Below are positions 53,706 to 62,233 of a DNA stretch of 64,000 bases, one piece after another. Positions within the stretch are counted from its first letter, which is position 1, and every line of letters begins with the position of its first letter. This DNA is from Nostoc sp. MG11 (GTDB taxonomy: Bacteria; Cyanobacteriota; Cyanobacteriia; Cyanobacteriales; Nostocaceae). The notes under the pieces were generated by a model. It was not told the DNA's origin. It saw only the letters and a program-made list of their open reading frames with translations, and did no database searches. A program made the position numbers and the translations under genes. The DNA lies in the NCBI RefSeq assembly GCF_014904695.1, contig NZ_JACXXN010000016.1:1-64000 (forward strand), given 5' to 3'.

Positions 53706-53865
53706 GAACTTCTTAGAACTTTTACGACAGACCAATAATAAAGTTTTGAAACTTGTTGCCGACCACATTCGCATCAAGTAGTGACTGCGGCAACCCTTAT
53801 GGTGTAAGCAATCGGTAAAATGAGTGTGTCGGTAATGAAAAAAAGACGCCTCACTAACCAACCTT

Positions 53866-54387
53866 ATGCTCACAACAGCTAACTTTCTTCAGTACACTCA
53901 GTGGTCGGGTATCGCCACCTTGGTATTTGCTGCTTTAGCAGTTTTGGCTTTTATTCTCAAATGGGGCATCCGCTTTCGGCTTGTGGGTACGACTGGCTTT
54001 ATGCTGGTGCTGACGGGTGGTTTATTTGCCCTCTCAATAGTCCCTTTGAGTCGTACTGTCATTCCGGGAGCGGTTCGATTCAGTTTAGTTTATGACAATG
54101 GGGCAACACAAGCAGTGATTGCCATATCACCCGAAATTTCTCCTACACAATTAGATGCAACTTTACGTCAAGCAGCTAGTAATCTCTATTCTTATGGTCG
54201 CTTAGGTACAAGGGAAGATAATCAGCTGACAGTTCGCGCCCGTACCATTATTCACCCAGAACCAGGCATTTCTGTACCAGTTTACTTGGGTGAGGTAAAG
54301 CGATCGCTGGTTTCTCGTGAAAATTCGGAAATGACAGTCGAAATTTACCCGGACAAATTCGCCCAATTACCAAAACCTACTGCTTAA
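53866..54387 (+). CDS. ycf51: Ycf51-family protein
   Basis: The 173-residue protein has two N-terminal membrane helices (IATLVFAALAVLAFIL and GFMLVLTGGLFALSIVPL) and a lumenal/periplasmic C-terminal domain (SLVYDNGATQAVIAISPE, ASNLYSYGRLGTREDNQLTV). This matches Ycf51 (DUF2518), conserved in cyanobacteria and some plastids and of unknown function. Confidence 0.85.
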   Translation: MLTTANFLQYTQWSGIATLVFAALAVLAFILKWGIRFRLVGTTGFMLVLTGGLFALSIVPLSRTVIPGAVRFSLVYDNGATQAVIAISPEISPTQLDATLRQAASNLYSYGRLGTREDNQLTVRARTIIHPEPGISVPVYLGEVKRSLVSRENSEMTVEIYPDKFAQLPKPTA

Positions 54388-54463
54388 TTTCGTGCTGGGG
54401 TGGGGTTTTTTCTATATTTTCCCCATCTCCATATTTCAGATTTTGACGGGCTTTTCACCTTCG

Positions 54464-54522
54464 TGTCTTGGTTCCTTTGTGGTTCAAAGTCAATTTTTTA
54501 ACCACCAAGACACCAAGATACC
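54464..54522. repeat. Inverted repeat with CCAAGACAC-type heptamers
   Basis: GTGTCTTGGTTCC and the later ACCAAGACACCAAGA stretch are roughly complementary, a common cyanobacterial short-repeat form. Confidence 0.6.
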
Positions 54523-54867
54523 AAGAAAAATACATTACACCTTGAAAGAATTAGCTGTCGCCTTAACACACCCTAAGATAATTGGTTAGTTATTTTTTTA
54601 CTTGGAAGTCTCTAAAGCCTGAATAATTGATTTAATATCAGGTTAATCTAATTTTTTTTGTACTATATAATACAATAATTATTATTTTTATATTAAAATA
54701 TGAATCTAACGATTCTGGTAAAAAGTTAATCAGTGTGCTGATAATGGGCAATTGTTATTGGGAATACTCACCGATTCCTAAAGGCAATCAGGTGTAATGA
54801 ATGAGCTTATGCTTAAAGCCTAGTTAGCAGTTATCAATAACTTTTTTTATAAATCTGAGAGTGATAA

Positions 54868-54993
54868 TGTTAACTAATTATACGGTTATTCAAAACTTTG
54901 ATAGTTCGGAATTTAAGGCTAATGGCAATCTTATCCAACCACGTTCGTCAAACGACTCAACCAGTCAGCAACAGCCGAGTTGTATTTCATGAT
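54868..54993 (+). CDS. Possible 41-residue peptide
   Basis: The frame starts MLTNYTVIQNFDSSEFKANG, ends QQQPSCIS, and has only a weak AGAG before the ATG. It could be a small gene or chance. Confidence 0.2.
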
Positions 54994-55117
54994 GACTGAA
55001 ACCTAAGTGAGTCAGGTGTAAACTCATAGTCATCCTGAAATCAGCGTGGCAACACCGAATTTCTAGCCGCAAGTCTAATTTGATTAAGAAATATCAAGTT
55101 TTTGGCAAACTAGTTAT

Positions 55118-56335
55118 ATGCCTAATCAATCTTCTACTCAAACTGTGTCTACTCAAACTTCTAGTTCGTTATTTACACTCACGGTTGCCCCAGCCAAGGT
55201 AATCCGTGGTTCTAATGTGTTACAAACAGCCGCAAAAGAGATTGCCTGTTTGGGAAGTCGTCCTTTAATTGTGACAGGTGATACATCACAACAAGCGATC
55301 GCACATTTACGCACTTTTGACAATAGTCAAAAGAGTTTGCCAAAAATTCTGGCAGAACAACAGTTAGATACTGCTCAAGCCTCCTATGGCGTGGATTGTT
55401 GCGAAGCTAGCTTGAAATCTTTACAGAAAGCTGCAAAGGCACATCAAGCTGATGTGATTATTGGTGTTGGTGGCGGTAAAGCACTGGATACAGCTAAATT
55501 AGTCGCACAGCAGTTGCAGTTACCAGTAGTGACAATCCCGACCTCGGCTGCTACCTGTGCAGCGTGGAGTGCCTTGTCAAATGTTTATTCGGAAGCAGGG
55601 GCGTTTCTTTACGATGTCGCATTGTCTCGCTGTCCAGATTTATTAATACTCGACTACGACTTGATTCAAACTGCACCACAACGTACTCTGGTAGCTGGAA
55701 TTGGTGATGCGATCGCTAAGTGGTACGAAGCTTCAGTCAGCAGCGGACACTCACAAGATACCTTAATTATTGCCGCAGTCCAACAAGCACGAGTTTTGCG
55801 AGATATCTTGTTGCAAAAGTCAGCCGCCGCCCTGAAAGAACCTGGTAACGAATGGCGAGAAGTCGTAGACGCTACAGTCTTACTGGCTGGGGTAGTTGGG
55901 GGACTAGGAGGGGCGCAGTGTCGCACCGTTGCTGCCCATGCCGTGCATAATGGTTTAACTCATATTTCAGGACATGGCAGTATTCACGGTGAAAAAGTTG
56001 CTTTTGGGATTTTGGTACAACTGCGGTTAGAAGAAATGCTACAAGGCAATCAATTAGCTGCTGCGGCACGGCAACAGTTGTTAAAGTTTTATGCAGAAAT
56101 TGGACTGCCACAAAAATTAAGCGATTTGGGGTTAGGCAATATCACATTAGGCGAGTTGCAACGGTCAGCTGAAATTGCCTTATCTCCTAATTCTGACATC
56201 CATCGACTACCGTTTAAAGTCGCACCGGAACAGTTGATGGCTGCGATGGTTTCTACCACCGCACCAATAGATAGTAGAGACACGACGATTAATCGAGTCT
56301 CAATAAGAGGAATCAGTGATGAGGTTGAGGAATGA
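55118..56335 (+). CDS. Iron-containing alcohol dehydrogenase family protein (glycerol-dehydrogenase-like)
   Basis: The 405-residue protein has the NAD-site GVGGGKALDTAKLVA, VTIPTSAATCAAWSALS, the metal Asp in GIGDAIAKWYEA, and the metal His residues in AVHNGLTHISGHGSIHGEKV. The glycerol-dehydrogenase-like group reduces or oxidises small polyols or keto compounds. It overlaps the aminotransferase gene by 4 bp (ATGA), so they are translationally coupled. Confidence 0.85.
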   Translation: MPNQSSTQTVSTQTSSSLFTLTVAPAKVIRGSNVLQTAAKEIACLGSRPLIVTGDTSQQAIAHLRTFDNSQKSLPKILAEQQLDTAQASYGVDCCEASLKSLQKAAKAHQADVIIGVGGGKALDTAKLVAQQLQLPVVTIPTSAATCAAWSALSNVYSEAGAFLYDVALSRCPDLLILDYDLIQTAPQRTLVAGIGDAIAKWYEASVSSGHSQDTLIIAAVQQARVLRDILLQKSAAALKEPGNEWREVVDATVLLAGVVGGLGGAQCRTVAAHAVHNGLTHISGHGSIHGEKVAFGILVQLRLEEMLQGNQLAAAARQQLLKFYAEIGLPQKLSDLGLGNITLGELQRSAEIALSPNSDIHRLPFKVAPEQLMAAMVSTTAPIDSRDTTINRVSIRGISDEVEE

Positions 56336-57564
56336 GTTTGAATTGGATAGTCCCAGCAGAACGTATACAAACACTGCCACCTTATGTGTTTGCCCGTCTA
56401 GATGAACTTAAGGCTAAGGCACGAGAACAAGGGCTAGATTTAATTGATTTGGGCATGGGAAACCCCGATGGCGCAACACCACAACCAGTGGTAGAAGCCG
56501 CGATCGCGGCTTTGAAAGATCCGGCTAATCACGGTTATCCTCCTTTTGAAGGCACTGCGAGTTTTCGTCGTGCCATCACTAATTGGTATCATCGCCGCTA
56601 TGGTGTGGTTCTCGATCCCGATAGCGAAGCTTTGCCACTACTGGGTTCTAAAGAAGGATTGACTCATTTAGCGATCGCCTACATTAACCCTGGTGATGTG
56701 GTTCTAGTTCCTTCTCCCGCTTATCCTGCCCATTTCCGGGGGCCAGTGATTGCTGGTGGGAAAGTCCACAGCTTGATTCTCAAACCAGAGAACGACTGGT
56801 TAATTGATTTAGCTGCTATTCCTGATGCTGTTGCTGAACAAGCCAAAATTCTCTATTTCAACTATCCCAGCAATCCGACAGCTGCCACCGCCCCCCGCGA
56901 ATTTTTTGAAGAAATCGTCGCCTTTGCCCGCAAGTATGAAATTCTGCTGGTGCATGATTTGTGTTATGCCGAGTTAGCTTTTGATGGTTATCAACCAACT
57001 AGCTTGCTAGAAATTCCCGGCGCGAAAGAAATTGGTGTGGAATTTCACACCTTATCTAAAACCTATAATATGGCTGGTTGGCGTGTGGGATTTGTAGTGG
57101 GGAACCGTCATGTAATTCAAGGTTTGCGAACTTTAAAAACCAACTTGGATTATGGCATTTTTGCTGCTTTGCAAACAGCAGCAGAAACCGCCTTACAACT
57201 GCCAGATGTTTATTTGCATGAAGTACAACAACGCTACCGCACTCGCCGCGATTTTCTGATTCAAGGATTAGGACAATTGGGTTGGGATATTCCTAAAACC
57301 AAGGCGACAATGTATCTTTGGGTGAAGTGTCCTGTTGGTATAGGTTCCACAGATTTTGCCCTCGATGTATTGCAGCAAACTGGTGTTGTCGTCACCCCAG
57401 GAAATGCTTTTGGAGTTGCAGGTGAGGGGTATGTGCGGATCAGTTTGATTGCAGACTGCGATCGCTTAGGTGAAGCTTTACATCGCTTCCAGCAAGCTGG
57501 TATCCGCTATCAGCCTGAAGCCCCACTTTCTAATTCTGAAGCGATCGCTGATCTCGTTAGTTGA
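56332..57564 (+). CDS. PLP-dependent class I aminotransferase (AlaC/aspartate aminotransferase-like)
   Basis: The 410-residue fold-type I enzyme shows DLGMGNPDGATP, ILYFNYPSNPTAA, the PLP lysine in TLSKTYNMAGWRVGF, and a C-terminal Arg in EGYVRISLIAD. The layout is like alanine- or LL-diaminopimelate-type aminotransferases. Coupling to the Fe-ADH gene suggests a shared pathway around a keto acid; the substrate is not readable. Confidence 0.85.
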   Translation: MSLNWIVPAERIQTLPPYVFARLDELKAKAREQGLDLIDLGMGNPDGATPQPVVEAAIAALKDPANHGYPPFEGTASFRRAITNWYHRRYGVVLDPDSEALPLLGSKEGLTHLAIAYINPGDVVLVPSPAYPAHFRGPVIAGGKVHSLILKPENDWLIDLAAIPDAVAEQAKILYFNYPSNPTAATAPREFFEEIVAFARKYEILLVHDLCYAELAFDGYQPTSLLEIPGAKEIGVEFHTLSKTYNMAGWRVGFVVGNRHVIQGLRTLKTNLDYGIFAALQTAAETALQLPDVYLHEVQQRYRTRRDFLIQGLGQLGWDIPKTKATMYLWVKCPVGIGSTDFALDVLQQTGVVVTPGNAFGVAGEGYVRISLIADCDRLGEALHRFQQAGIRYQPEAPLSNSEAIADLVS

Positions 57565-57648
57565 ATAGAGGAAGAGAACCCAACATACATGACTAAAATT
57601 TTTGCTGATGATGTTTGATATCATGTAAAAAAGTAGAAAGAGTTAAAA

Positions 57649-57933
57649 ATGATTGGTACGAATATTTACATCAGTCAAGAAACTCAAGACTCTCTAATTA
57701 AAGCTGCTGCTTTAAAAAAAATGTCTGTTGAAGAACTAGCTTCTTCTATTGTGAGGGAAAGTATTCAAGAAAAGGTTGGGCAAATTAGATATTCTTATGA
57801 GAATCAAGGCAAATTTGCCATTAATCCTCTTCTAAAAATGCAACCCTATGCTTATTTAGCAGATCCTAATGAACCCGCTATTTCTCCTGATGATTGGGAA
57901 ATGAATCAGAACTCTGAAGTCAATGTTTTGTGA
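57649..57933 (+). CDS. VapB-like antitoxin
   Basis: The 94-residue protein has a ribbon-helix-helix-like start (NIYISQETQDSLIKAAALKK, MSVEELASSIVRE) and an acidic tail (DDWEMNQNSE), typical of antitoxins. Its stop overlaps the GTG of the PIN-toxin reading frame, the normal spacing of a VapBC pair. The toxin is broken (57930-58325), so this gene may be a relic. Confidence 0.7.
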   Translation: MIGTNIYISQETQDSLIKAAALKKMSVEELASSIVRESIQEKVGQIRYSYENQGKFAINPLLKMQPYAYLADPNEPAISPDDWEMNQNSEVNVL

Positions 57934-58325
57934 TCATTCTTGATACTCATATTTGGGTTTGGTGGAATCACAATTATTCAAGGTTGACCCCTCCCCACTG
58001 TGAGGCAATAAATAGGGAAAGACCTCATGGTTTAGGTGTTTGCTTCATAAGTTTGTTAGAGATTAGCAGACTTGTTACCTAAAATAAGTTAATTTTTCCC
58101 TGTTCGATTCAAGAATGGTTTAATATTGCTTTGGCACAAGAAGGAGTAATTATTCTATCAATTACTCCCCAAATTGCCATTGATTCTTACTCACTTCCAG
58201 GTAATTTTCATAAAGATCCAGCCGATAAAATTATCGTTTCAACAGCAAGAATGTATGATGTTCCTTTGGTGAGTGTAGATGAAAAAATACTTGCTTATTC
58301 TGATGTAAAAAGAATTTTCCCCTGA
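57930..58325 (+). pseudogene. VapC PIN-domain toxin, inactivated by an in-frame stop
   Basis: The frame from GTG at 57930 reads VIILDTHIWVWWNHN (PIN Asp in the first strand), then LEISRLVT, a TAA stop at codon 51 (58080-58082), then NKLIFPCSIQEWFNIALAQE, LPGNFHKDPADKIIVSTARM and VPLVSVDEKIL to the natural end at 58325. The frame is otherwise continuous over 132 codons with the PIN acidic residues (DPADK, VDEKI) in place. The single nonsense codon separates the first Asp from the rest, so the toxin is probably inactive. Confidence 0.8.
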
Positions 58326-58485
58326 TGTTAAGTGCGTGAATCGCTAATTTTATAGTGTAAGCGTTGCCCTCAAAAATTGGTAAATCCATAGAAGCATAAA
58401 TAGCAATGCCCACGCTACAATCTCTGAAGTTATATTTTCTACTTCAAAATAGAGAAAGCATCCTTTTATCGACGAAATTTAATTC

Positions 58486-58809
58486 ATGCAAACTACCGTT
58501 GCTACAATCCCTCATTTAATTGCTGTGGGATTTCATGCTCTTTCCGATCCACTTAGAATTAGTGTGCTAGAACTGCTACGAAAGCAAGAACTATGTGTGT
58601 GTGACTTGTGTGATGCTTTAGGGGTAAGTCAGTCAAAACTGTCTTTTCACCTAAAAACCCTCAAGGAAGCTGGCTTAGTTCACACCCGTCAGGAAGGACG
58701 CTGGATTTATTACAGCTTGAATCTTTCCCAATTTAGTGTTTTAGAGGAATATTTGGCGAATTTTCACCATAATCGCGTAGTTTCGCCTGCGCTTTCCCGC
58801 TGCGATTAG
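58486..58809 (+). CDS. arsR: ArsR-family arsenic-responsive repressor
   Basis: The 107-residue winged-helix protein has the arsenic-binding ELCVCDLC motif (Cys37, Cys39, Cys42) at the start of the recognition region and LGVSQSKLSFHLKTLKEAGL as the DNA-binding helix pair. It should release DNA when arsenite binds the cysteines. The ars cluster is downstream on the same strand after a 200-bp gap that holds two candidate operators. Confidence 0.92.
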   Translation: MQTTVATIPHLIAVGFHALSDPLRISVLELLRKQELCVCDLCDALGVSQSKLSFHLKTLKEAGLVHTRQEGRWIYYSLNLSQFSVLEEYLANFHHNRVVSPALSRCD

Positions 58810-58896
58810 AGAGTTGATACTCTCATTCAGGGCAACCTCTGCGGTGTTTGCAAATACTGGCGTAGTCATGGTTAATCACCTCAGTAAAAGTGAAAC

Positions 58897-58975
58897 ATCA
58901 AGTTTTATTGATGAATTTTTGTATATATTGGTGCCTTAGTTATTGACATATCAAGTTTTTTTGAAATGATATAAA
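58897..58975 (+). promoter_or_regulatory. Ars promoter region with two ArsR-type operator repeats
   Basis: ATCAAGTTTTATTGAT (58897-58912, a 5-bp inverted repeat) recurs as ATCAAGTTTTTTTGAA (58950-58965, 14 of 16 bases). The second copy sits between a TTGACA (58943-58948) and a GATATA/TATAAA box (58968-58975), where a repressor would block polymerase. This precedes the PstS-like gene. Confidence 0.55.
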
Positions 58976-59009
58976 TATACCTTTGATATCAGATATACAG
59001 GTGAGGTCA

Positions 59010-60068
59010 ATGAAGGCAATACCAAAAAAACTGGCTCTAGCAGTTGGAATTTTGGCTTTTGCGACCAGTTGCACAGCCACATCCGATTCATCAACTCAAA
59101 CTCAGCCATCGTCAAAGGTGACACAGGTCACTGATTCAGCGAAAGTCACGACAATCAAGATAGATGGTTCGAGCACAGTCTATCCGATAACGCAGGCGAT
59201 CGCTAAAGAGTTTCAAGCCGACTCCAAGAATAACGCCCAAGTTCAAGTTAACTTTTCTGGAACCGTTGCAGGATTTGAAAAATTCTGTGCTGGAGAAACA
59301 GATATTAGCAACGCCTCTCGACCAATTTTAAAGGCAGAGATGGAAGCTTGTAACAAAAATGGCGTGAGGTATTACGAGTTCCCCATTGCTTTTGATGCCC
59401 TTACCGTCGCGGTTAATCCGCAAAACGACTGGGCGAAAGACATCACCATCGCAGAATTGAAAAAGATTTGGGAACCTGCTGCTGAAGGGAAAATTACCCG
59501 TTGGAACCAAGTGCGTGCGTCTTGGCCAGATCGTCCAATTTCTTTATACGGTGCAGGTAAGAAATCTGGTACTTTTGATTACTTCACAGAGGCAGTAGTG
59601 GGCAAAGTTAGAGCCAGTCGCAACGACTACACAGCCAGGGAAGACGATAATGTCCTAGTCAAAGGAATTAGTCAAGACCCGAATGCTTTAGGTTACTTTG
59701 GCTATGCCTATTACGAAGAAAATCAAGGTAAATTAAAAGCTATTGGAGTTAATAGCGGTAAAGGTGCAGTGCTACCGTCACGTCAAACGGTAGAAAAATC
59801 TCAGTATCAGCCACTATCTCGACCTTTGTTTATCTACGCTAATTTTGACTCTGCACAAAAGAAACGACAAGTCAAAGAATTCGTAAATTTCTACATTGAA
59901 AAAGCACCAAAAATAGTCAGTTCTGTAGGCTATGTGCCTTTACCAAGTGAAGGCTACTACCTGGATAATGTTCACTTTTATAATGGCAAGGTGGGAACAG
60001 TGTTTGAAGGGGAGGCTCAGCTAAACTTGACGCTTGGGGAGTTATTACGAAAACAAGCGAAGTTTTAG
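59010..60068 (+). CDS. PstS-like phosphate/oxyanion-binding lipoprotein in the ars cluster
   Basis: The 352-residue protein starts [17 protein letters not shown], with GAGG 4-7 bases before the ATG at 59010 (a TTG at 58983 is less likely). It has a lipoprotein signal with Cys at about 21 (ATSC). The binding fold begins [19 protein letters not shown], with [20 protein letters not shown] and [14 protein letters not shown] as ligand loops. These are the PstS oxyanion motifs. Lying in an ars operon, it may favour phosphate over arsenate or bind arsenate; that is inference. Confidence 0.85.
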   Translation: MKAIPKKLALAVGILAFATSCTATSDSSTQTQPSSKVTQVTDSAKVTTIKIDGSSTVYPITQAIAKEFQADSKNNAQVQVNFSGTVAGFEKFCAGETDISNASRPILKAEMEACNKNGVRYYEFPIAFDALTVAVNPQNDWAKDITIAELKKIWEPAAEGKITRWNQVRASWPDRPISLYGAGKKSGTFDYFTEAVVGKVRASRNDYTAREDDNVLVKGISQDPNALGYFGYAYYEENQGKLKAIGVNSGKGAVLPSRQTVEKSQYQPLSRPLFIYANFDSAQKKRQVKEFVNFYIEKAPKIVSSVGYVPLPSEGYYLDNVHFYNGKVGTVFEGEAQLNLTLGELLRKQAKF

Positions 60069-60071
60069 ATA

Positions 60072-60767
60072 ATGAAATCATTTTTAAAGGAAGTTTCCCA
60101 GTGTAAACGGGAGGTTTTAGCAGAAGGAATTGGCACTTTTATTTTAGTATTTGCGGGTACTGGCGCAGTCATGGTAAATGACATAAGCCAAGGTGCTGTT
60201 ACCCATATTGGTATTAGCTTTGTTTTTGGTGCGGTAGTTGCGGCGTTGATTTACGGAATCGGACATATTAGCGGCGCACACTTCAATCCAGCGGTGACAC
60301 TAGCGTTTTGGACGAGTGGTTTTTTCCCAAAAAAGCGAGTTTTGCCGTATATTTTGGCGCAGTCAGTGGGTGCGATCGCAGCTTCAACTTTGCTGCTAAT
60401 TAGTTTAGGACGAGTTGCCAATTTGGGAGCTACCTTACCACTCAATGGTAATTGGTTGCAATCTTTGTTGTTGGAGTTTGTACTTACCTTCATTTTGATG
60501 TTTATAATTTTTGGTTCTGGACTTGATCGCCGCGCACACATCGGCTTTGCGGGGTTGGCGATCGGTTTAACTGTGGGAATGGAGGCGGCGTTTATGGGGC
60601 CGATTACTGGTGCAAGTATGAATCCGGTGCGTTCTTTGGGCCCTGCTTTTGTGGGAGGAATTTGGCAGCATCACTGGGTTTATTGGGTTGCACCAATTTT
60701 AGGAGCGCAATTAGCAATGATAGTTTATCGGCAACTTTCTAATGGTTTTCGAGATTTCAATGAATAA
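60072..60767 (+). CDS. MIP-family channel (aquaglyceroporin-like) in the ars cluster
   Basis: The 231-residue protein has six membrane helices, with the first NPA motif in SGAHFNPAVTLAF and the second as NPV in GASMNPVRSLGPA. In Sinorhizobium meliloti an aquaporin (AqpS) in an ars operon exports arsenite. The same order (channel, ArsH, ArsC) and the lack of ArsB or Acr3 here suggest the same use. It starts 3 bp after the PstS-like stop. Confidence 0.88.
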   Translation: MKSFLKEVSQCKREVLAEGIGTFILVFAGTGAVMVNDISQGAVTHIGISFVFGAVVAALIYGIGHISGAHFNPAVTLAFWTSGFFPKKRVLPYILAQSVGAIAASTLLLISLGRVANLGATLPLNGNWLQSLLLEFVLTFILMFIIFGSGLDRRAHIGFAGLAIGLTVGMEAAFMGPITGASMNPVRSLGPAFVGGIWQHHWVYWVAPILGAQLAMIVYRQLSNGFRDFNE

Positions 60768-60817
60768 AGAAAGCTGTTATTTGTCAATACTATTTGAATT
60801 ATGAAAACTATTGAACC

Positions 60818-60895
60818 GCCTTCTCTGCGTTCGCGGAGCGTGTCGTAGACAGAGGCTCCGCCAACGCGCAGCGTCTCGTAGGGGTACGCTTACGC
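60818..60895. repeat. Dispersed Nostoc-type repeat between channel and arsH
   Basis: GTTCGCGGAGCGTGTCGTAG and GCCAACGCGCAGCGTCTCGT units, related to the clusters at 40901 and 50703, lie in the gap before arsH. Confidence 0.65.
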
Positions 60896-60983
60896 AAACT
60901 TGAATAGCTGCTGTAACTATGCACGAATAAATACATAAGTCTGATTTCAGCAAAGAAGAAATTACGTGATTTAGAGCTTATTA

Positions 60984-61607
60984 ATGATTTCCATGACCTC
61001 TTTTGATCATCCACCGAGAATATTGTTTTTATATGGCTCTTTGCGAGAGCGTTCCTATAGCCGCTTGTTAGCAGAAGAAGCAGCTAGGATTATTGAGGAA
61101 TTTGGTGCAGAAGTTCGATTTTTTGATCCTCGTGATTTGCCGATTCACAACAGTGTGCCAGAGACTCATCATAAGGTACAGGAATTACGAGAATTGAGTA
61201 TATGGTCTGAGGGTCAAGTCTGGTCTTCTCCTGAAATGCACGGCAATATTACTGGCATCCTCAAAAACCAAATTGATTGGATTCCTTTAAGTTTAGGAGC
61301 AGTTAGACCAACTCAAGGAAAAACTTTAGCAATCATGCAAGTAAGTGGTGGTTCTCAGTCTTTTAATGCTGTGAATACGCTGCGAATTTTGGGGCGTTGG
61401 ATGCGAATGTTTACGATTCCCAATCAATCTTCGGTGGCGAAAGCTTATCAGGAGTTTAACGAAGATGGAACTATGAAAGATTCAGCTTACCGCGATCGCG
61501 TTATCGATGTGATGGAAGAACTTTACAAATTTACGCTGCTGTTGCGTGACAAGGTTGATTACCTAACTGATCGCCACAGCGAACGTAAGGAAAAAACAGC
61601 ATCATAA
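60984..61607 (+). CDS. arsH: ArsH NADPH-dependent FMN reductase
   Basis: The 207-residue flavoprotein has the FMN loop [33 protein letters not shown] and [16 protein letters not shown]. ArsH oxidises organoarsenicals or reduces metals and quinones in characterised cases. It lies in the ars cluster after a repeat-filled gap. Confidence 0.92.
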   Translation: MISMTSFDHPPRILFLYGSLRERSYSRLLAEEAARIIEEFGAEVRFFDPRDLPIHNSVPETHHKVQELRELSIWSEGQVWSSPEMHGNITGILKNQIDWIPLSLGAVRPTQGKTLAIMQVSGGSQSFNAVNTLRILGRWMRMFTIPNQSSVAKAYQEFNEDGTMKDSAYRDRVIDVMEELYKFTLLLRDKVDYLTDRHSERKEKTAS

Positions 61608-61700
61608 ACCATCAAGGTAGCGAATAATGCGCTGGAAGTTAATGCAAATAAAAGTTCATAAAAGTTTTCTTTTGCCAAATTATCAACAACCAAAAATATC

Positions 61701-62096
61701 ATGAAAAAAGTAATGTTTGTTTGCAAGAAAAATTCCAGACGTTCCCAAATGGCAGAGGGTTTTGCTCGTACTTTAGGAGCAGGCAAAATTGCTGTTAGTA
61801 GTTCCGGGTTGGAATCAAGTCATGTAGACCCCAAATCTGTTGATATCATGTCTGAAATTGGCATTGATATTAGCAATCAAGCCTCGAAACCTTTAAGTGA
61901 TTTCAATCCCGAAGATTACGATGCAGTGATTTCTTTATGCGGTTGTGGGGTAAATTTACCCGAAGCGTGGGTGTTAAGAGATGTATTTGAAGATTGGCAA
62001 CTCGATGATCCAGAAGGGCAATCAATTGAAACCTTTCGCCGGGTTCGAGATGAAGTAAAGGAACGAGTTGTCAAGTTAATTGAATCTCTTAGTTAG
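61701..62096 (+). CDS. arsC: Arsenate reductase, Synechocystis type (LMW-phosphatase fold)
   Basis: The 131-residue protein has the CX5R loop CKKNSRR (Cys8 to Arg14) and the resolving Cys80 and Cys82 (LCGCGVNL), the three cysteines used by the Synechocystis glutaredoxin-linked enzyme. It reduces arsenate to arsenite. Two further cysteines I recall in the Synechocystis protein (near 13 and 35) are Arg and Ser here. The enzyme should be active. Confidence 0.9.
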   Translation: MKKVMFVCKKNSRRSQMAEGFARTLGAGKIAVSSSGLESSHVDPKSVDIMSEIGIDISNQASKPLSDFNPEDYDAVISLCGCGVNLPEAWVLRDVFEDWQLDDPEGQSIETFRRVRDEVKERVVKLIESLS

Positions 62097-62191
62097 CTCA
62101 TACGTATTAACTTAATTTGTACCTAACATTATCTTGTTCCTAGAACATCGATTCAGTATTCAAGATAGGGGCGATAAAAACCGATTATTTC

Positions 62192-62220
62192 GTAGAGACG
62201 TTGCAATGCAACGTCTCTAC
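62192..62220. repeat. Dispersed palindrome (GAGACGTTGCA family), copy C
   Basis: GTAGAGACGTTGCA / TGCAACGTCTCTAC around one central base, as at 3313-3341. It lies between arsC and the kinase gene. Confidence 0.88.
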
Positions 62221-62233
62221 AGGGTTTCGGGTT

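Larger units (their letters stand above)
54388..55117. other. 730-bp intergenic region with an inverted repeat
   Basis: The region contains a dispersed inverted repeat (54464-54522) and one tiny open frame (54868-54993), listed separately. No larger gene is seen. Confidence 0.5.
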
